A DNA stretch of 64,000 nt from Scalesia atractyloides (taxonomy: Eukaryota > Streptophyta > Magnoliopsida > Asterales > Asteraceae), in assembly GCA_947069175.1 (NCBI GenBank), contig CAMTDV010000018.1, forward strand, positions 37,522,869-37,586,868, given 5' to 3'. Positions 1 to 11,517 of this stretch are shown here, one piece after another. Below the pieces are notes generated by a model, which saw only the letters and a list, made by a program, of their open reading frames with translations, did not search any database and was not told the origin of the DNA. The stretch's first letter is position 1. The number at the start of each line of letters is the position of its first letter. The position numbers were made by a program, and so were the translations under genes.

Positions 1-2
1 AG

Positions 3-305
3 ACAGAACAAGAAAACATCGACAAACTTGCTGACGCACTACTAGAGTGTGAATGGACTACGTATTTGATGGTTCTGAAGAACAGTTATAAGTGGGAATT
101 CTTCAAGTTGTCGACGTTTATCGATAAACTCGAAGGCCACGAAATGGAACTTCTGAAGATGGCGAAGTCAAAAAACGTTAATGTTGTTCAAGACGTTGGT
201 CTGTATTACAAAGCCGGAATGCTAGATAGTATTTCGAGTCCTAAAATTCAGATGACTTTTAGTGCAAACATGAATGCTTCTCCACAGAATCAGAATCAAT
301 CATAG
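3..305 (+). pseudogene. gag: gag fragment, capsid-like UBN2 region (element A)
   Basis: The reading frame is open from base 3 at the window edge to a TAG at 303-305, about 100 codons. It contains the copia gag segment found at the same place in B, D and C: a DKLADAL-type stretch, then WEFFKLSTFIDKLEGHE. This is the C-terminal part of the structural capsid protein that builds the virus-like particle in the cytoplasm. The upstream part is outside the window. After the stop, homology continues in another frame (about 306-423), so gag is broken here. There is no real start codon in view; the frame simply enters from the left. Confidence 0.85.
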
Positions 306-423
306 CCTCAGTATGACCAGAGTCCTCAAAGTTTTACTCAAGCACTGATCCAAGCCAAGCGAATCAGAATCAACAACAAAGTTCTGATCTAAATGTATAT
401 AAATGCAACATTGCAGTGAATTT

Positions 424-1065
424 GAACAATGTTGTTTCTGAACAAGTTGCAAAATAACATATGTCACTACTCACTACCGTATTAGAATCTTATGAATGTC
501 TTGTTGCCGGTAAGATCGGAAACCCTGAGATGACTGCAGAAGATTATGACCAGGTAGACGAGGAGAACTCGAACTAATGGACATCAAATGGTCCTTAGGT
601 TTAATCATCAGGAGAGTGACAAAGTTCGTTGCACTCACAGGCCGTGACATAGGAAATTCCAGCAACAAATTGGGTTTTGACAAAACCAATGTTACGTGCT
701 TTAAATGTCGTCAAAAGGGGCATTTTAAAAGAGAGTGTAAGAACACCGAAGCAACCGGAAATCAAAGTCCTTTCGGAGGAAGAAATGAATATTACAAAAT
801 GGCACTTCAATATAAACCATTTCCGAAGAAAACTCAGGTTGAAATCCAAGAAAAACCTGACAATAGCACCACTGAGAAAGCTATGGTGGCATCTAGTGAA
901 GATGATGGTTTTGATTGGAATTCATACATTGGGAAAAAGACCAGAGTTGCTTTGATGACGGAGATAGTTGAAGATAATTCTGCAGAGGAAGCAGCGGCAG
1001 CAGCTGAAGCAGTAGAAGCAGCAGCTATTGAACAAGCTCTTCTGGAACAATACCTGCATCAATAG
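424..1065 (+). pseudogene. gag: gag, first CCHC zinc knuckle (element A)
   Basis: Homology to B (48756-49400) begins about 424 but has an in-frame stop near 454 and a frameshift before 577. From 577 the frame is open for 162 codons. It holds a nucleocapsid-type knuckle CFKCRQKGHFKREC at 697-738 (C-x2-C-x4-H-x4-C), preceded by the conserved ITRRVTKF-like segment and followed by an Ala/Glu-rich tail near residues 130-155. The knuckle binds RNA in copia and retroviral gag proteins (family knowledge). The 577 ATG is internal to the ancestral gag, not a genuine start. Confidence 0.88.
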
Positions 1066-1089
1066 CAGGAAGAAGAGGAATATATCCAT

Positions 1090-1713
1090 ATGCAGAGACA
1101 AGGAATTTTATCCTCTAATTCTTGTGACAATTTTGTAGGTCATTTTGATGGCAGCTCGAAAGAACAAGTGGTTGAGGAGAAAAAGATTGAGGAAGTGATC
1201 ATTGATGTCACTCAAGAAGTGAAAGTCGAAGACCTCAAGGACATGGCAGATAAAGCTTTAATGGCGAATCTAACCAAGGTAGGTCCAGAGGTAAAAATTG
1301 TTGAGAAAGAAGTTGTCAAAGTACAAGTTGTTGAGGTTGAGAAGCCTTGTACAAAATGTACTGAACCTTGTGTCAAATGTGCAGAAAAATCAAAGATCAT
1401 CGCTGAAAACAATGTACATAACGAATTGTTGAAATACGATTATCGCACAATGAAAGAAGCGTATGACAAAATGAAAAATGATTATGGCAGACTCGACAAA
1501 AATAACATCAAACAACATGATAATATAAGGATGTTGAGTGGAACAGTAATGGATAAACAAAGGGCAATTAACATCTATATTAACACCATTGCTGAAACCA
1601 AACAACAACTTCAAGACATGACAATTGAAGCTGAAAGAGCACAACAGTTGTTGAGAAGTTATACCACAAATGCATATGTTATTGCTCACATTCTTCCGAC
1701 AATATCAACATAA
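1090..1713 (+). pseudogene. gag: gag middle segment, CxxC-x3-CxxC plus coiled coil (element A)
   Basis: This is a 207-codon open segment in the same gag. Residues 87-97 (1348-1380) form C-x2-C-x3-C-x2-C within KPCTKCTEPCVKC. The same four-cysteine pattern is kept in B (48461-48493) and D (61207-61239). Downstream, residues 110-195 are charged and heptad-like (YRTMKEAYDKMKND, then repeated Lys/Glu/Gln stretches), consistent with a coiled coil. The segment ends near the conserved AYVIxHILPTI. I infer that the cysteines may bind a metal; I do not know a described family for this part. Confidence 0.8.
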
Positions 1714-1800
1714 GAAAAACCTAAAAAGAAAACTAGAAAATAATATAGCAATGTTCCTCCACCCCTTTGCGAGAAGTATTGTCGCAAAACCGCAGACGGG

Positions 1801-2247
1801 ATGGATAAGGCACTCAACGTTGAGTTACTTTCTGAGAAAAAAAATGAGTTGCCAGAGAATTTTGACATAATCTATGCGAAATCTGAGGATGATAAAAATG
1901 CTGTGGTTAACAAAGTGGTTGAAAATATTCTAAGTGATTTGGATGAAGACAGCTTCAAAAGCGCCAACTCGAGTTCAAAGAATTCCAATTCACAGTCTGA
2001 AAATGACGATAAGTCGTCAGAGGATGGTCTAAGTGACGATCCTAATATTGTAATGTACAAAATTAAGGATTCGGATAGACTATACTTTGATGATAGCTTC
2101 CCGATTCAGAATGTGAAGGAAGAATTGCTTGATAAATTCTTTAAACTCATGGAAGTCACATCAGAGGAATTCAAAATTAACGAACGAAAATTCTATTCCA
2201 AACCTAAAAGAAACAACTACAGAAGGAATGGTGGTGATCATCCGTAA
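1801..2247 (+). pseudogene. gag: gag acidic linker (element A)
   Basis: A 148-codon open segment continues the gag homology seen in B and D. It is Ser/Asp/Glu-rich in its middle (SSSKNSNSQSENDDKSSEDG) and is followed by the conserved DSDRLYFDDSFPI and a basic FYSKPKRNNYRR. It is separated from the preceding segment by a frameshift around 1713-1800 and from the following one by a stop at 2245-2247. It is probably a flexible linker inside the long gag; no enzymatic motif is visible. Confidence 0.75.
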
Positions 2248-2372
2248 AATCGGAGAGCAGGGTTGGGTCTAGAAGAATCAGATGAACCAGTAAAGAAAAT
2301 GTCACCATTTCATGAATATAAAAACAAAAACATGAATTTTGTATTCGGACAAACACGGTTCATGAAGAGAGT

Positions 2373-3128
2373 TTGACTGGTAAACAATCAAATGATGAGT
2401 TTAAAAAGGAGAAAGAAATTCGAGATAAAGCCAAGGTTACAAGTGGTGCCAAAACATCAAGTGGGGTAAAACCACCCACTAAAGGACATCCACTTGATAA
2501 TCGGACATGTTTCAAGTGCAATGAAATGGGTCATATTGCACGACAATGTTTAAAATCAAAACCAGCTTATCCTCGAAGAAGAGAATCAAATGTTGTAAAA
2601 CCAAGGTATCCAGAGTTTTTAAAACCAATCAAGATTTTGAAAAGAAATGAATCTTTGCCAGAAGTTAAACCTAAAATAGAAAAGAGGTTTGAGAATTCTA
2701 CTTTCGAAAAAGGAGAAACTTCTAGGGCAAACGAAAACAAATTTTATATCAAGAAGGCTAATATCAAATCTCAAGCATGGGTTACCAAGAAAAGGTCAAC
2801 AACATCTGGTGTTATTAAGTCTGAGCTGGTAAAGACTGATAACACGAAAGAATCTAAACCTGAAATCACTAAGTCTGAGCCTGTTAAGACTAGTGATAGC
2901 AAGAAAGAATCAAAATCTGAAATCATAATTGAAACCACATCTGGAACTGTCAAAACTACAAGTGGTAACAATTCAAAAGATAAAAAGAATGTAAAGTTTT
3001 CAAACATAAAGATCATAGGAAATTCAGATGAAGAATTCGATTATGCTGATGAATGTGAATTTGATTTTGATGATGGTTATCCAATTCAACCCAAGACCAA
3101 AAAGGCTTGGGTCTCGCTTTTTAAATAG
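2373..3128 (+). pseudogene. gag: gag C-terminal segment with second CCHC knuckle (element A)
   Basis: This 251-codon segment has a second zinc knuckle, CFKCNEMGHIARQC, at 2508-2549 (residues 46-59). A Lys/Ser/Thr-rich repetitive tail with several KSE-V-K-T units follows, then an acidic patch (DYADECEFDFDDGY), and gag ends with KKAWVSLFK and a TAG at 3126-3128. The AWVSLF terminus is shared by B, C, D and F. Two knuckles in one gag are unusual for copia, which usually has one. The pol frame opens just after this stop in a different frame. Confidence 0.87.
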
Positions 3129-3139
3129 ATTGTTAAAAT

Positions 3140-3679
3140 GTGCAGGGACTCCAGAGATCCGTACTTTCTAAGTGGATTTTGGATAGTGGAGCGTCCAGGC
3201 ATATGACGGGAATGAAGGCGTTGCTATTCCACACGAAAGCTATCAATGGTGGATATGTTGGATTTGCAGGAAATTAAGGTGGAAGGATAGTCGCCGAAGG
3301 AAAACTCTCCAATGGCGTAGTTTCATTTGATCGTGTGAACTATATTGCAGAACTTGAGAACAATCTTCTGAGTATATCGCAGATTTGTGACAAGAAATTC
3401 ACAGCCCATTTCAACGACAAATAGTGTATTATCTTGAAGCCATGATTCAAAATACCAGATGAGTGGATTCTGATGCGAGCACCTCAAGAGAATGATTTAT
3501 ATGTTCTTGATATGGGTGTTGCTACCACTTCATCAAAATCAGCACAATGTTTTGTGTCAAAGGCTACTGAAAAAGATTCTATTCTTTGGCATCGTAAGAT
3601 GGGGCATATTCATTTGCGAAAAATGAATTTCTTGGCTCATAATGATCTTGTAGAAGGCGTAAATCTTCGAAGTTTTTAG
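3140..3679 (+). pseudogene. pol: pol: aspartic protease and GAG-pre-integrase (element A)
   Basis: One frame runs from 3140, directly after an AG that resembles a 3' splice site, to a TAG at 3677-3679. The protease active-site motif DSGAS is at 3182-3196. The pre-integrase zinc-binding segment WHRKMGHIHLRKMN follows at about 3588-3630, with its Cys pair (CLECKKGK) just after 3690. In-frame stops at about 3274, 3421 and 3442 plus the terminal TAG disable it. The protease cleaves the polyprotein; the HHCC-type domain precedes integrase. Only nonsense changes interrupt this part, since the frame is kept through to 4969. Confidence 0.87.
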
Positions 3680-4969
3680 ATGTCTGATCATTGCTTGGAA
3701 TGCAAAAAGGGAAAGCAGATCAAGAAATCTCATCGAAAGATAATTCTAAATTCAATCAAGTTGCCATTAGAACGTCTCCACATGGACTTATTTGGTCCTG
3801 TAAATGTTCGAAGCATCTCAGGAGACTTATATTGCTTGGTCATGACAGATGACTATTCGAGATATTCGTGGGTATTCTTTCAAGAATCAAAAGACGAAAC
3901 GTTAGAGAACTTGGTTTTTCTATTCAAGAAACTCGAGAACCTTTATCATCTGCCGGTCAGACGCATTAGAAGTGACAACGGCACAGAGTTTAAGAATAAC
4001 AAAATGAAGGAATTCTGCAACGCAAAAGGGATTCTGCACGAGTTTAGTTCTCCCTATACTCCATAGCAAAACGGAGTAGCTGAACGGAAAAACAGAACTT
4101 TGATTGAAATTGTGAGAACCATGCTTGCGGATTCTAAACTTCCTATAAGCTTCTGTAGTGAAGCGGTTGCTACGGCTTGCTACACGCTAAACAGGGTTCT
4201 CACTGTCAAACCAACAAAGAAAATATGTTTTGAGATGATAAACCTAAGGAAGCCAAATTTGAAGTTCTTTGAACCATTCGGTGCACCATGTACCGTAATA
4301 GACAAAGATGGTAAATTCGGAGCTAAATCTCTTGAAGGTTTCTTTGTCGAATATGCGAGTCCGTTAAGAAGAGTATATGTTCCTTCGTTGAGAAAGGTTA
4401 TTGAAGCACAGCACGTGGATTGTTTCAACTATACGGATCCTATTCAAAGGAGAGGTGACGCATGGTTGTTTAACTATCAAGACCTTTGGAAGTCATTCGA
4501 CTTGCTGGAAGAACCGTCTGACAAAGAAGTTGCAGCGTTATACTACCTTCACCAGTCAGCAAATCAAGAACAAATTGTTCGACCAATTGTGGTTAATCAA
4601 CCCACATTGGATCCATCTTCTTCTGGCGCAAGTTCAAGCAATAGTGGTGTTCCGGCTAAAAATGTTTCTGAAACATTAACAACACCTGCTACTCCTCCAA
4701 CAAATGGCTCTACTGAACCAGTGAATACAACAACGGAGCCCAGTATGCCTCAGAATCAAAATTCTGACTCAGATGAAGCACCAACATTTGATGCTGATGG
4801 GGAATCATCTTCTTCAGATGAAGAAGTGGAGCAGATATCAAGTCTTCTTAATCAATCTGCAATCCCGAACAACAGAAATGAAGCTTCATCAAGCTCTCCA
4901 AACGTTGAATTCGTTGTTAATCTCAACATAACGAATCAGCAAAACTCAGTAGATGTTCCAAGTGAATAA
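3680..4969 (+). pseudogene. pol: pol: integrase core and acidic C-terminal linker (element A)
   Basis: The frame is the same as for the protease. The catalytic DD35E triad can be placed: D in HMDLFGP at about 3785, D in RSDNG at about 3974, and E in GVAERK at about 4082, with 35 residues between the last two. A TAG at 4064-4066 lies three residues after SPYT. Further on come the conserved YTLNRVLTVKPTKK, GFFVxYASPLRRVYVPS and LFNYQDLWKSFDL. A long Ser/Asp/Glu-rich linker (around 4740-4860) ends with an in-frame stop at 4967-4969. The integrase would insert cDNA into chromosomes; it is inactive here because of stops. Confidence 0.88.
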
Positions 4970-5063
4970 TTGCCACTATCATATCCTATCATCCGTCAAC
5001 AAATATTATCGGAGAACTTCAAACTGGTGTTAGAACTCGAGGGCAAATTAATAAAGTACTCAG

Positions 5064-5925
5064 TTGTTTCTACACACGTGTTGCTACAACCCAGAACTAT
5101 TGCTCTATTCATGTTTCATTTCTCAGATTGAGCCAAAGACAGTTAATGAAGCTTTAGCCGATGAAAATTGGGTAAAAGCAATGCAAGAAGAATTATTGCA
5201 GTTTGAGAAGTTGGGTGTGTGGAAGCTTGAAGACCTACCAGAAAATCAGAAAGCAATTGATACAAAATGGGTCTTTAAGTGATGACAGAGGGGTTATTGT
5301 TCGTAACAAAGCTAGGCTTGTTGTCAAGGGATTTTACCAGCAGGAAGGGATAGATTACACGGAAGTCTACGCACCTGTAGCTCGCTTGGAATCTATTCGA
5401 ATATTTCTAGCTTTTGCATCATGGAAATGATTTAAGGTCTATCAATTGGATGTCAAATCGGCTTTTCTGTACGGAAAATTACGCGAGAAGGTGTACGTTG
5501 GACAACCACCGGGGTTTGTCGATCCACTCAACAAAAAGAAAGCGTACCTACTGGATAAAGCTCTTTATGGCCTACACCAAGCCCCGAGAGCTTGGTACGA
5601 GATGTTATCGCAACATCTCGTCGGAAACAGCTTTATCAGAGGAACTGTGGATAGTACTCTTTTCACCAGAGAAGTTGATGGCCATCTGATTATAGTACAA
5701 ATCTACGTTAACGACACTACAAACGATAGTCTCTGCAAGGAGTTTAAGGGAATCATGAAAAAGAAATTCGAAATGTCCTCGATGGGCGAAATGAAGTTCT
5801 TTCTTGGTTTGCAAGTAGATCAGCTTCCGGATGGTATTTTCATTCATCAGACTAAGTATGTCCACGACATCTTGAAGAAATTTGGAATGGAAAGCTTGAA
5901 GCTTTATCTACGCCTCTTGCTCTAA
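5064..5925 (+). pseudogene. pol: pol: reverse transcriptase (element A)
   Basis: Copia RT blocks are present in order: NWVKAMQEELLQFEKLGVW, TKWVFK, KARLVVKGF, YAPVARLESIRIFLA, LDVKSAFLYGKL, PPGFVDP, ALYGLHQAPRAWYE and FFLGLQVDQLPDG. Frameshifts near 5280 and a TGA near 5428 break the frame. The catalytic YVDD box is mutated: A reads YVND followed by a deletion of several codons (B has YVDDIIFGSTND here). This RT would be dead even without the frameshifts. Confidence 0.9.
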
Positions 5926-5984
5926 ATCACGTCATTTGCGTTGACGAGACTAGAGCAAAAGTTGACGAGACGTTATACAGATCG

Positions 5985-6681
5985 ATGATTGGATCGCTGA
6001 TGAATCTGACGGCATCGCACCCAGATATTAGGTATCCAACCTGCCTATGTGCCAGATATCAGTCAAGCCCAACGATCTTACACATGCAGATCGTGAAGCG
6101 AATCTTCAGATACCTAAAAGGATGCCCAAGCACCGGCTTATGGTACCCGAAGAATGATAATTTCGACCTCAGAGGCTATGCTGATTCTGATTTTGGTGTA
6201 GATAAGTTGAACTCAAAATCAACTACAGCGGGATGCGAGTTCTTCGGAACAAGAATGGTAACCTGGCAGTGTAAGAAACAGACTACGGTCGCTCTCTCTA
6301 CCTGTGAAGCTGAGTATATCTCGGCCTCCAGCTGTTGTTCACAGATTCTGTGGATTCAACAGCAGATAAGAGACTATGGTCTGCAATTTCTAGACACTCC
6401 GCTGTATGTTGATAACAAGGCAGCCATAGATATAACTAAAAATCCGGTTCATCACTCACGCACAAAACACATTGAAATTCGTTATCATTTCATTCGTGAT
6501 TGCTATGAAAAGAAATTGGTGCGAATAGAAAAATCCACACCGATGAACAAAAGGCTGATTTTATACCAAACCATTTTCTTTGTCACGGTTTAAATACTTG
6601 CTGAGAATTAACGGTATGAAAAATTTGCTGACAGGTGCGGACACTGAGGTTGAATACGGATCGGACGACGAGTTCGCGTGA
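5985..6681 (+). pseudogene. pol: pol: RT thumb end and RNase H (element A)
   Basis: A 202-codon open segment (5985-6593) carries the copia RNase H signatures YADSDFG, the LSTCEAEYISAS block and YVDNKAA, with the HHSRTKHIEIRYHF segment. A frameshift near 6530 moves the final part (TKPF-like) out of frame. The conserved pol end, ENLLTGADxEVEYGSDDEFA in B, is recognisable to a TGA at 6679-6681. RNase H removes the RNA strand during cDNA synthesis. B (43156-44205) keeps this part intact in one frame. Confidence 0.88.
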
Positions 6682-8130
6682 TCCACTTTGGTTTGTAAAA
6701 TCTTTCTACTTTAGAATTTTGTTAAAAACTAAAATCCAAAAAGATGTTTTTGATTTTAGGGGGAGAAATGTTAGAGAAAACACAAAAACATTCGAAAATT
6801 TGAAAATCCAAAAACATATAAAAATTCAAAATGTACAAAAACATTGAAAAAGACAAAAAGAGTTCAGTGTTAATAAAAGGAAATTATAGTACATCAGTGG
6901 ACTATCACAGTATGCTAAAGAAATGTAAAGCTTTGAAAGTGTTAAACGAGTCTTACTGTGGATGTGTCGATGGGCTTAACACGTTCAGTAAACTATTTTC
7001 GAGATATATACTAAATTTTACAACTGCTTAATCTTGTGGATTAACACATCTTGGATATATGGACTTAGTACTCTGAAATTTCGTTTGAAAGATTGCCTGA
7101 TTCTGAGATACGAGGTCTTTATAGATAGTTGATATCTGGGGTATTATACAAGTTCTCCTGATTTTGTAAAAGCAATGGCCTAGAACTTCTATAATGCTTT
7201 CGCTATAAACCTCCAAACTGCATGCAATATTGAAAAGAATCGGAAGATCTAATCATTTGCAGTGCTAAAAATATTCCTTAAGTGGAACACACCTTAAAGA
7301 CGAGCCTTCATCTCTTTGTCTGTACGGTAGTACTAACCTGAGCTCTCAAGGTCTCGCACAACCCAGATACAGATATCAATTACACTATATTCACCTGTAA
7401 GATGAAATCTAGGGAATCTGGATACGGGAGTATATTCAAGAAGTGGGAATCAAAGATAAGTCAAGTTTCACGAATTCTACCTTAACATATCTTGAAACAG
7501 TTGAAAAATGTGGTAAAGCTTAAGTGGACAAACATATCGACAATCTAGGTAAACAAGTTTAAAACTTAAAGTCTGCTAAAGGTCAACGATATTGGTGATA
7601 TGTCTCAATCAACAGATATGATCCTTAGACACGAATTCACAAAAATATGACTGTAAATATGTTTGTACATAGTTTACGTTGTTTTTTTCATAGTATTTCA
7701 GCTTTACAGATTTAAAATCAAAAAGATTTTCGGTGTGTTTTAGCATAAACTTACACAAATACAAAAAGATTTTATTTCTACGTTTGTTTTCAACAAACCA
7801 ATATTGGAGAACGGATCTTCGAAGTCTGGTAAGATGCTAGAACTGGTGGGAGTCTCTTTGACAACGGGCTGGGAGCTAATCTGTTAAATCTGAAAAGTCA
7901 AAACGATAAAAAGTTCATTAATTTGAAACTTTGATTTTGAAAATATCAACAGTTTGTTCGTAACCGGTCAAACCGGGGTCATTAACTTGGACTCGGCAGA
8001 CAAATCGGTTAACCAAGGTCATTAACTTGAACTTGGTGAATTGAGTGGATTTTCATAACTGATAAAAAGTTGGAAAGTTCACGGGTCAAAAATGAAAATT
8101 TGAAAAGTTAAAAATTAAAAATTAAAAATT
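6682..8130 (+). other. post-pol non-coding block of element A (conserved UTR3 module)
   Basis: No protein of note is encoded. The block starts with an internal polypurine tract (TTAGGGGGAG, 6756-6765) and about 6880-7680 is closely similar to 42180-42960 in B (inverted) and to 51600-52400 in gag-only element C. Recognisable shared strings include GTGGACTATCACAGTATGC, CTGATATCTGGGGTATTA and CTAACCTGAGCTCTCAAGG. The last part (about 7900-8100) contains near-repeats of GTCATTAACTTGGACTCGG. Conservation in elements with different coding content suggests a cis function in RNA, but that is inference. Confidence 0.8.
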
Positions 8131-8135
8131 GTGGT

Positions 8136-8308
8136 TTGGCAAGTTCGGCCGAACTTGCTAGACAAATCAGGTTTATCAAACAAGCAAGTTCGACCGAACT
8201 TGCTAAGTAATGGCTGTGTTGTTTAAAAGATAAGTTTGCTCGAACTTATGATGGGTTTTTGTTTGCTTGGGCCTTGTAAGTTCGGCCGAACTTGATATGG
8301 TATAAATA
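8136..8308 (+). promoter_or_regulatory. internal promoter-like block for ORF3 (element A)
   Basis: Several copies or near-copies of the palindrome CAAGTTCGNNCGAACTTG (for example around 8138-8158, 8183-8200, 8279-8294 and 8312-8330) flank TATAAATA at 8301-8308. The ORF3 start ATG lies 150 bp downstream at 8451, a typical plant 5' UTR distance. The LTR of the same element has the same layout, with palindromes followed by TATAAATA (13143-13150). Element B keeps the block with TATAAATA at 41582-41589 on the minus strand. Promoter activity is inferred; the sequence parts are directly visible. Confidence 0.65.
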
Positions 8309-8459
8309 CCAATCAAGTTCGGCCAAACTCATTTATCAGCAAACTAACTCCTCTACTTGATCTTCTGAGAAAGTTTGAGCGAAATTGACAATTTGACATC
8401 GTTACTCTGCCCAAATATGCTTGTTTTTGGTGATTTACACACCATCTACAATGGCCGAG

Positions 8460-9010
8460 GTATAAAATCGACGATTGAACCATGGATTGAACTAATATTG
8501 AAGTTTCATATTTGAAAAGTTAAAAAATTGATAGTTCTAGGTGTTATTGGACAAAATTGAACTCAAAATCATAATCTACACATAAAATCGACCGTAAAAC
8601 TTGTTTTGATTAGATTAAAATGCTTGATTAAATGTTTGAACAAGTTTGGTTTTTTTTTTGAGAAGACGACAGTTCCGCCGAACTTGTTGTCAAGTTCGAC
8701 CGGACTTGTCTAAAAATATGAACAAATGAAACCTAAACATCTTCGACCGAACTTACATCAAAAGATCTTTTAAAAAACTGATGCAAACATCTTCAATCGA
8801 ACTTAGGTTTAAAAGTCTGATTTGTTGTTGTGTGTATAAGTTCGCCCGAACTTATATAATGAACATGTGTTTTAGACATGTTCGGGCGAACTTAGTTAAA
8901 GCAGATTGTTATAACATATATATCAAGTTCGCCCGAACTTGATATAAGTGTTAAAAAATTTTGTGAAATTTTTCTCAAAAAGGTGCTAATTGTTTTGCGT
9001 CGTTTTTCAG
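8460..9010 (+). other. predicted ORF3 intron rich in palindromes (element A)
   Basis: The interval begins GTATAA and ends TTTTTCAG, with GTGCTAATT as a plausible branch site. Between about 8670 and 8945 it holds six or more copies of the CAAGTTCG/CGAACTTG dyad, some degenerate. It is AT-rich and has stops in all frames. The matching interval in B (40873-41423) is exactly 551 nt as well. Confidence 0.62.
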
Positions 9011-9811
9011 GCACAGGTACCAGCGCGTGTAATCTCAGTTGAGTTCTCCAAAACTCACAATACGTGCATTACACTTGACAAATCTATCTGTCCGTAGTAC
9101 GACAGTATATTGAAGTTTCTCGAGGAAAGCCATATTCGCTGAGCTATTACAAAGCGCACTGTATCATATCGATCACACATCGTTCACTTTTGGATGAATG
9201 CAAGCCTTAGTGCTGACGAGAAGACAATCACTTCAACAGTACAAGTTGGAAATGAAGTTAAACCAATTTCTGTGACTGAAGACGATATTAGACTGATTTT
9301 GGAATTCAAAGATAATGAAGATGATCCGATTCATTTAGACGAGAAGATGGTGCGTGGTTGTTTCTTTCGTATGGGTTATAAGGGGAGCGTGAACAAACCG
9401 ACGCTGAAGTAAGGGGAAGTGCCAAACCCCTATCAGCTTTTGATGCATGCTCTAATTCACACATTCAGCAATCGTAAAGCCGGATTAGATGATGTTCAAG
9501 ACTATTTGGCTAGCATGGCAACAACGCTTATTCTGAAGAAGCCGTTCAATGTTTCTAAGTTAGTTTTCACTCACATGTCGAAGAACATGGAAGACTCAAG
9601 GCTATGCTTATATCCGAGATTTGTTCAGATGTTGATTGACGAGAAGTATGCCAACATTGCACAAGATCCAAATGATGTGCTGTATTTAGTTCATCTAGAT
9701 GAAACGATTGTGAAGAAGCTTATCAAGTTCCAGAAACAAGCCTCAGCTCCTGTTGCGAAACCAGTGTTTGGAGCTATAAAAGATTCAAATTATATCTCGC
9801 CACCTGATTAA
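9011..9811 (+). pseudogene. ORF3 N-terminal module (element A)
   Basis: The segment shows motifs FLEESHIR, the FWMNASLSADEKT stretch, MGYKGSVNKPTLK, LMHALIHTF, FNVSKLVF and LYPRFVQMLIDEKY. In A there are in-frame stops at about 9094 and 9140, at 9410-9412 and at 9809-9811; B reads through the same stretch without a stop. The motif order (FW-xA, MGY-G, K-LMH-I, FN-SKL-F, YPRF-Q) resembles, from memory, an ORF common in composite (Asteraceae) retrotransposon copies. No enzyme motif is visible. Confidence 0.72.
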
Positions 9812-10069
9812 AAGTGGAGAAAGGATGGTAGCGATGACGAGAAAGAGCTTAAAGCTGAGCAAGAATGGTTTAAGGAATTCAAACCAAAGGCAAGGAGCGA
9901 ATGGTTTTTAAAGGCAGAAGTTGATAAGCTTAAAAAGAAACATGCTGCGAAGAAAGTCGAAACTATACTTGTTAACGAGGATGAACCTAAAAACGTTGAA
10001 GCAGTTGCTGGTTCAAGAGCTGCAGTTGTAATTGAAAGTTAGGAAACTATAAAGTCAACCCAAGAAGAT

Positions 10070-11479
10070 GTGATTTCTGCTACTTCTGGGAATGAAGAAT
10101 CTGAAGAAGAAGTTCCTGCCAAAGAGCCAGAAAAGACTGAGGCAGAGATTAGAGCAGAAAAGGAAAGAAAATTGGATGCGGATTTTGATCCTAACACTGA
10201 AAAAGAGTATGAGGAGGAGAGACCAAAGAAAAAGTCTAAGTTTACAAAGTCTCCAGCAATCAAAATCTCTAAGAAGACTACAGGGTCACCTCAGACCAAA
10301 GGTAAAAGAAACGCAAAGAAAGCTCAGAAAGCTGTGAGCAAGAGGTACAAAAGCAAGGTGAAAAGCACAGAAGCCCCACAAGAACCTTCTGGTGCTCAGG
10401 AGATAGGAGTCACACAAGAACCTCCTCCACAAGAACCTCCTCCACAAGAACCTCTTGTTATTGTTCATGCTGAAATTGAAAGGCCAGGAGTTACACAAGA
10501 ACCTCCTATGTCTTACTTTGTTGAAGTTCATATCGCTGAAGCTCCTATTGCTCCAACGACTTCTGTTCCTGAAAGTTCTACTCCTAAGAAGTCAACACCG
10601 AAAGCTGCAACACCTAAAGATTCAACACCAAAGACACCAAGGGGAAATCTGTTTGGTGATATGCCACATGGTCCAATCAGTCTCGAAGACTTGGATGAAT
10701 TTTTCCCAGAATCTAATTTTGAGATGCTAGAGAAGTGCGTGAAGGTGTTAGAAGAGAAAGTTGCACAAAATGAGGTTGAAAAGGCTGAGCTTGTTAAGAA
10801 AGTGAATCAAAGCGAGGTTGAAAAAGAGTTGCTTGATGATAAAGTGAAGGTGATGGAAAATGAGCGAGAGTATTTCAAAGCACAAATTGAAAGTTTGCAA
10901 GACGCGAATGAGAAATTGCAGACTGAGATTGCAGATCTAAAGACTATCCAAGCATTGAATGATCGAAGATTCAACAGGCTGCAGAAAGTGTTAGCAAACA
11001 ATCTGAACATTGGTTTCATTGCTGAATACGATCGTCTGGATCGTCCGGAAGCAAAAGAGCGTGCTGAAAAAGAATTAGCTGAAAGTGATAAAGGAAAGCA
11101 TGTTGAGGGTGAAGCCCCTAAATTTTATAAGACTTCTGAGAAGTCTTCTAATGTTCCGGAGAAACCAGTTGAAGATATTTTAGAAGCTTCTGAGTCTGAT
11201 ATCCAAAAGGTTGACGAATCTGTCAAGCCTTCTGATCCTATTATTGTTTCTGAAGAAAAAGGCAATAAAGAAGCTGAAAAGGATAATAAAGAGGATGAAG
11301 AGAAAGAAGGTTACGAGGATTGGAATGTTGGTGATGATGACGATGATTACGATCAAGGTGGTGATGATTTTGATCAGGGAGGTACAGGTTTAAAGATCAC
11401 TGAAGCCAAAGTATCTGATGAGTTTGATTTTTCTGATCTTATGAACGATGAGTCGAATAGGATGGAAGATAAAAGTTAG
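10070..11479 (+). pseudogene. ORF3 middle: basic, Pro-rich, coiled-coil and acidic regions (element A)
   Basis: A 469-codon open stretch. Residues 20-100 are strongly basic with candidate nuclear signals (RPKKKSKFTK, KGKRNAKKAQK). Residues 105-175 have repeated PPQEPP and TPK-type units. Residues 220-300 form a clear coiled coil (LEEKVAQNEVEKAELVKKV and following heptads). Residues 395-440 are very acidic (DDDDDYDQGGDDFDQGG). A stop at 11477-11479 separates it from the C-terminal part; B has the equivalent as SHGESG without a stop. A coiled coil in this ORF is also reported for Sirevirus env-like proteins (family knowledge). Confidence 0.75.
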
Positions 11480-11517
11480 GGGAGTTAGGGAAGACAGGGC
11501 CTTCAGATGATATAGGT

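Noticed and set aside
10039..10531. Ser- and Arg-rich ORFs on the minus strand of ORF3 (also 39611-39835 and 38625-39014)
   Set aside because: They arise from the reverse complement of Lys/Glu-rich codons in ORF3 and carry no independent motif.
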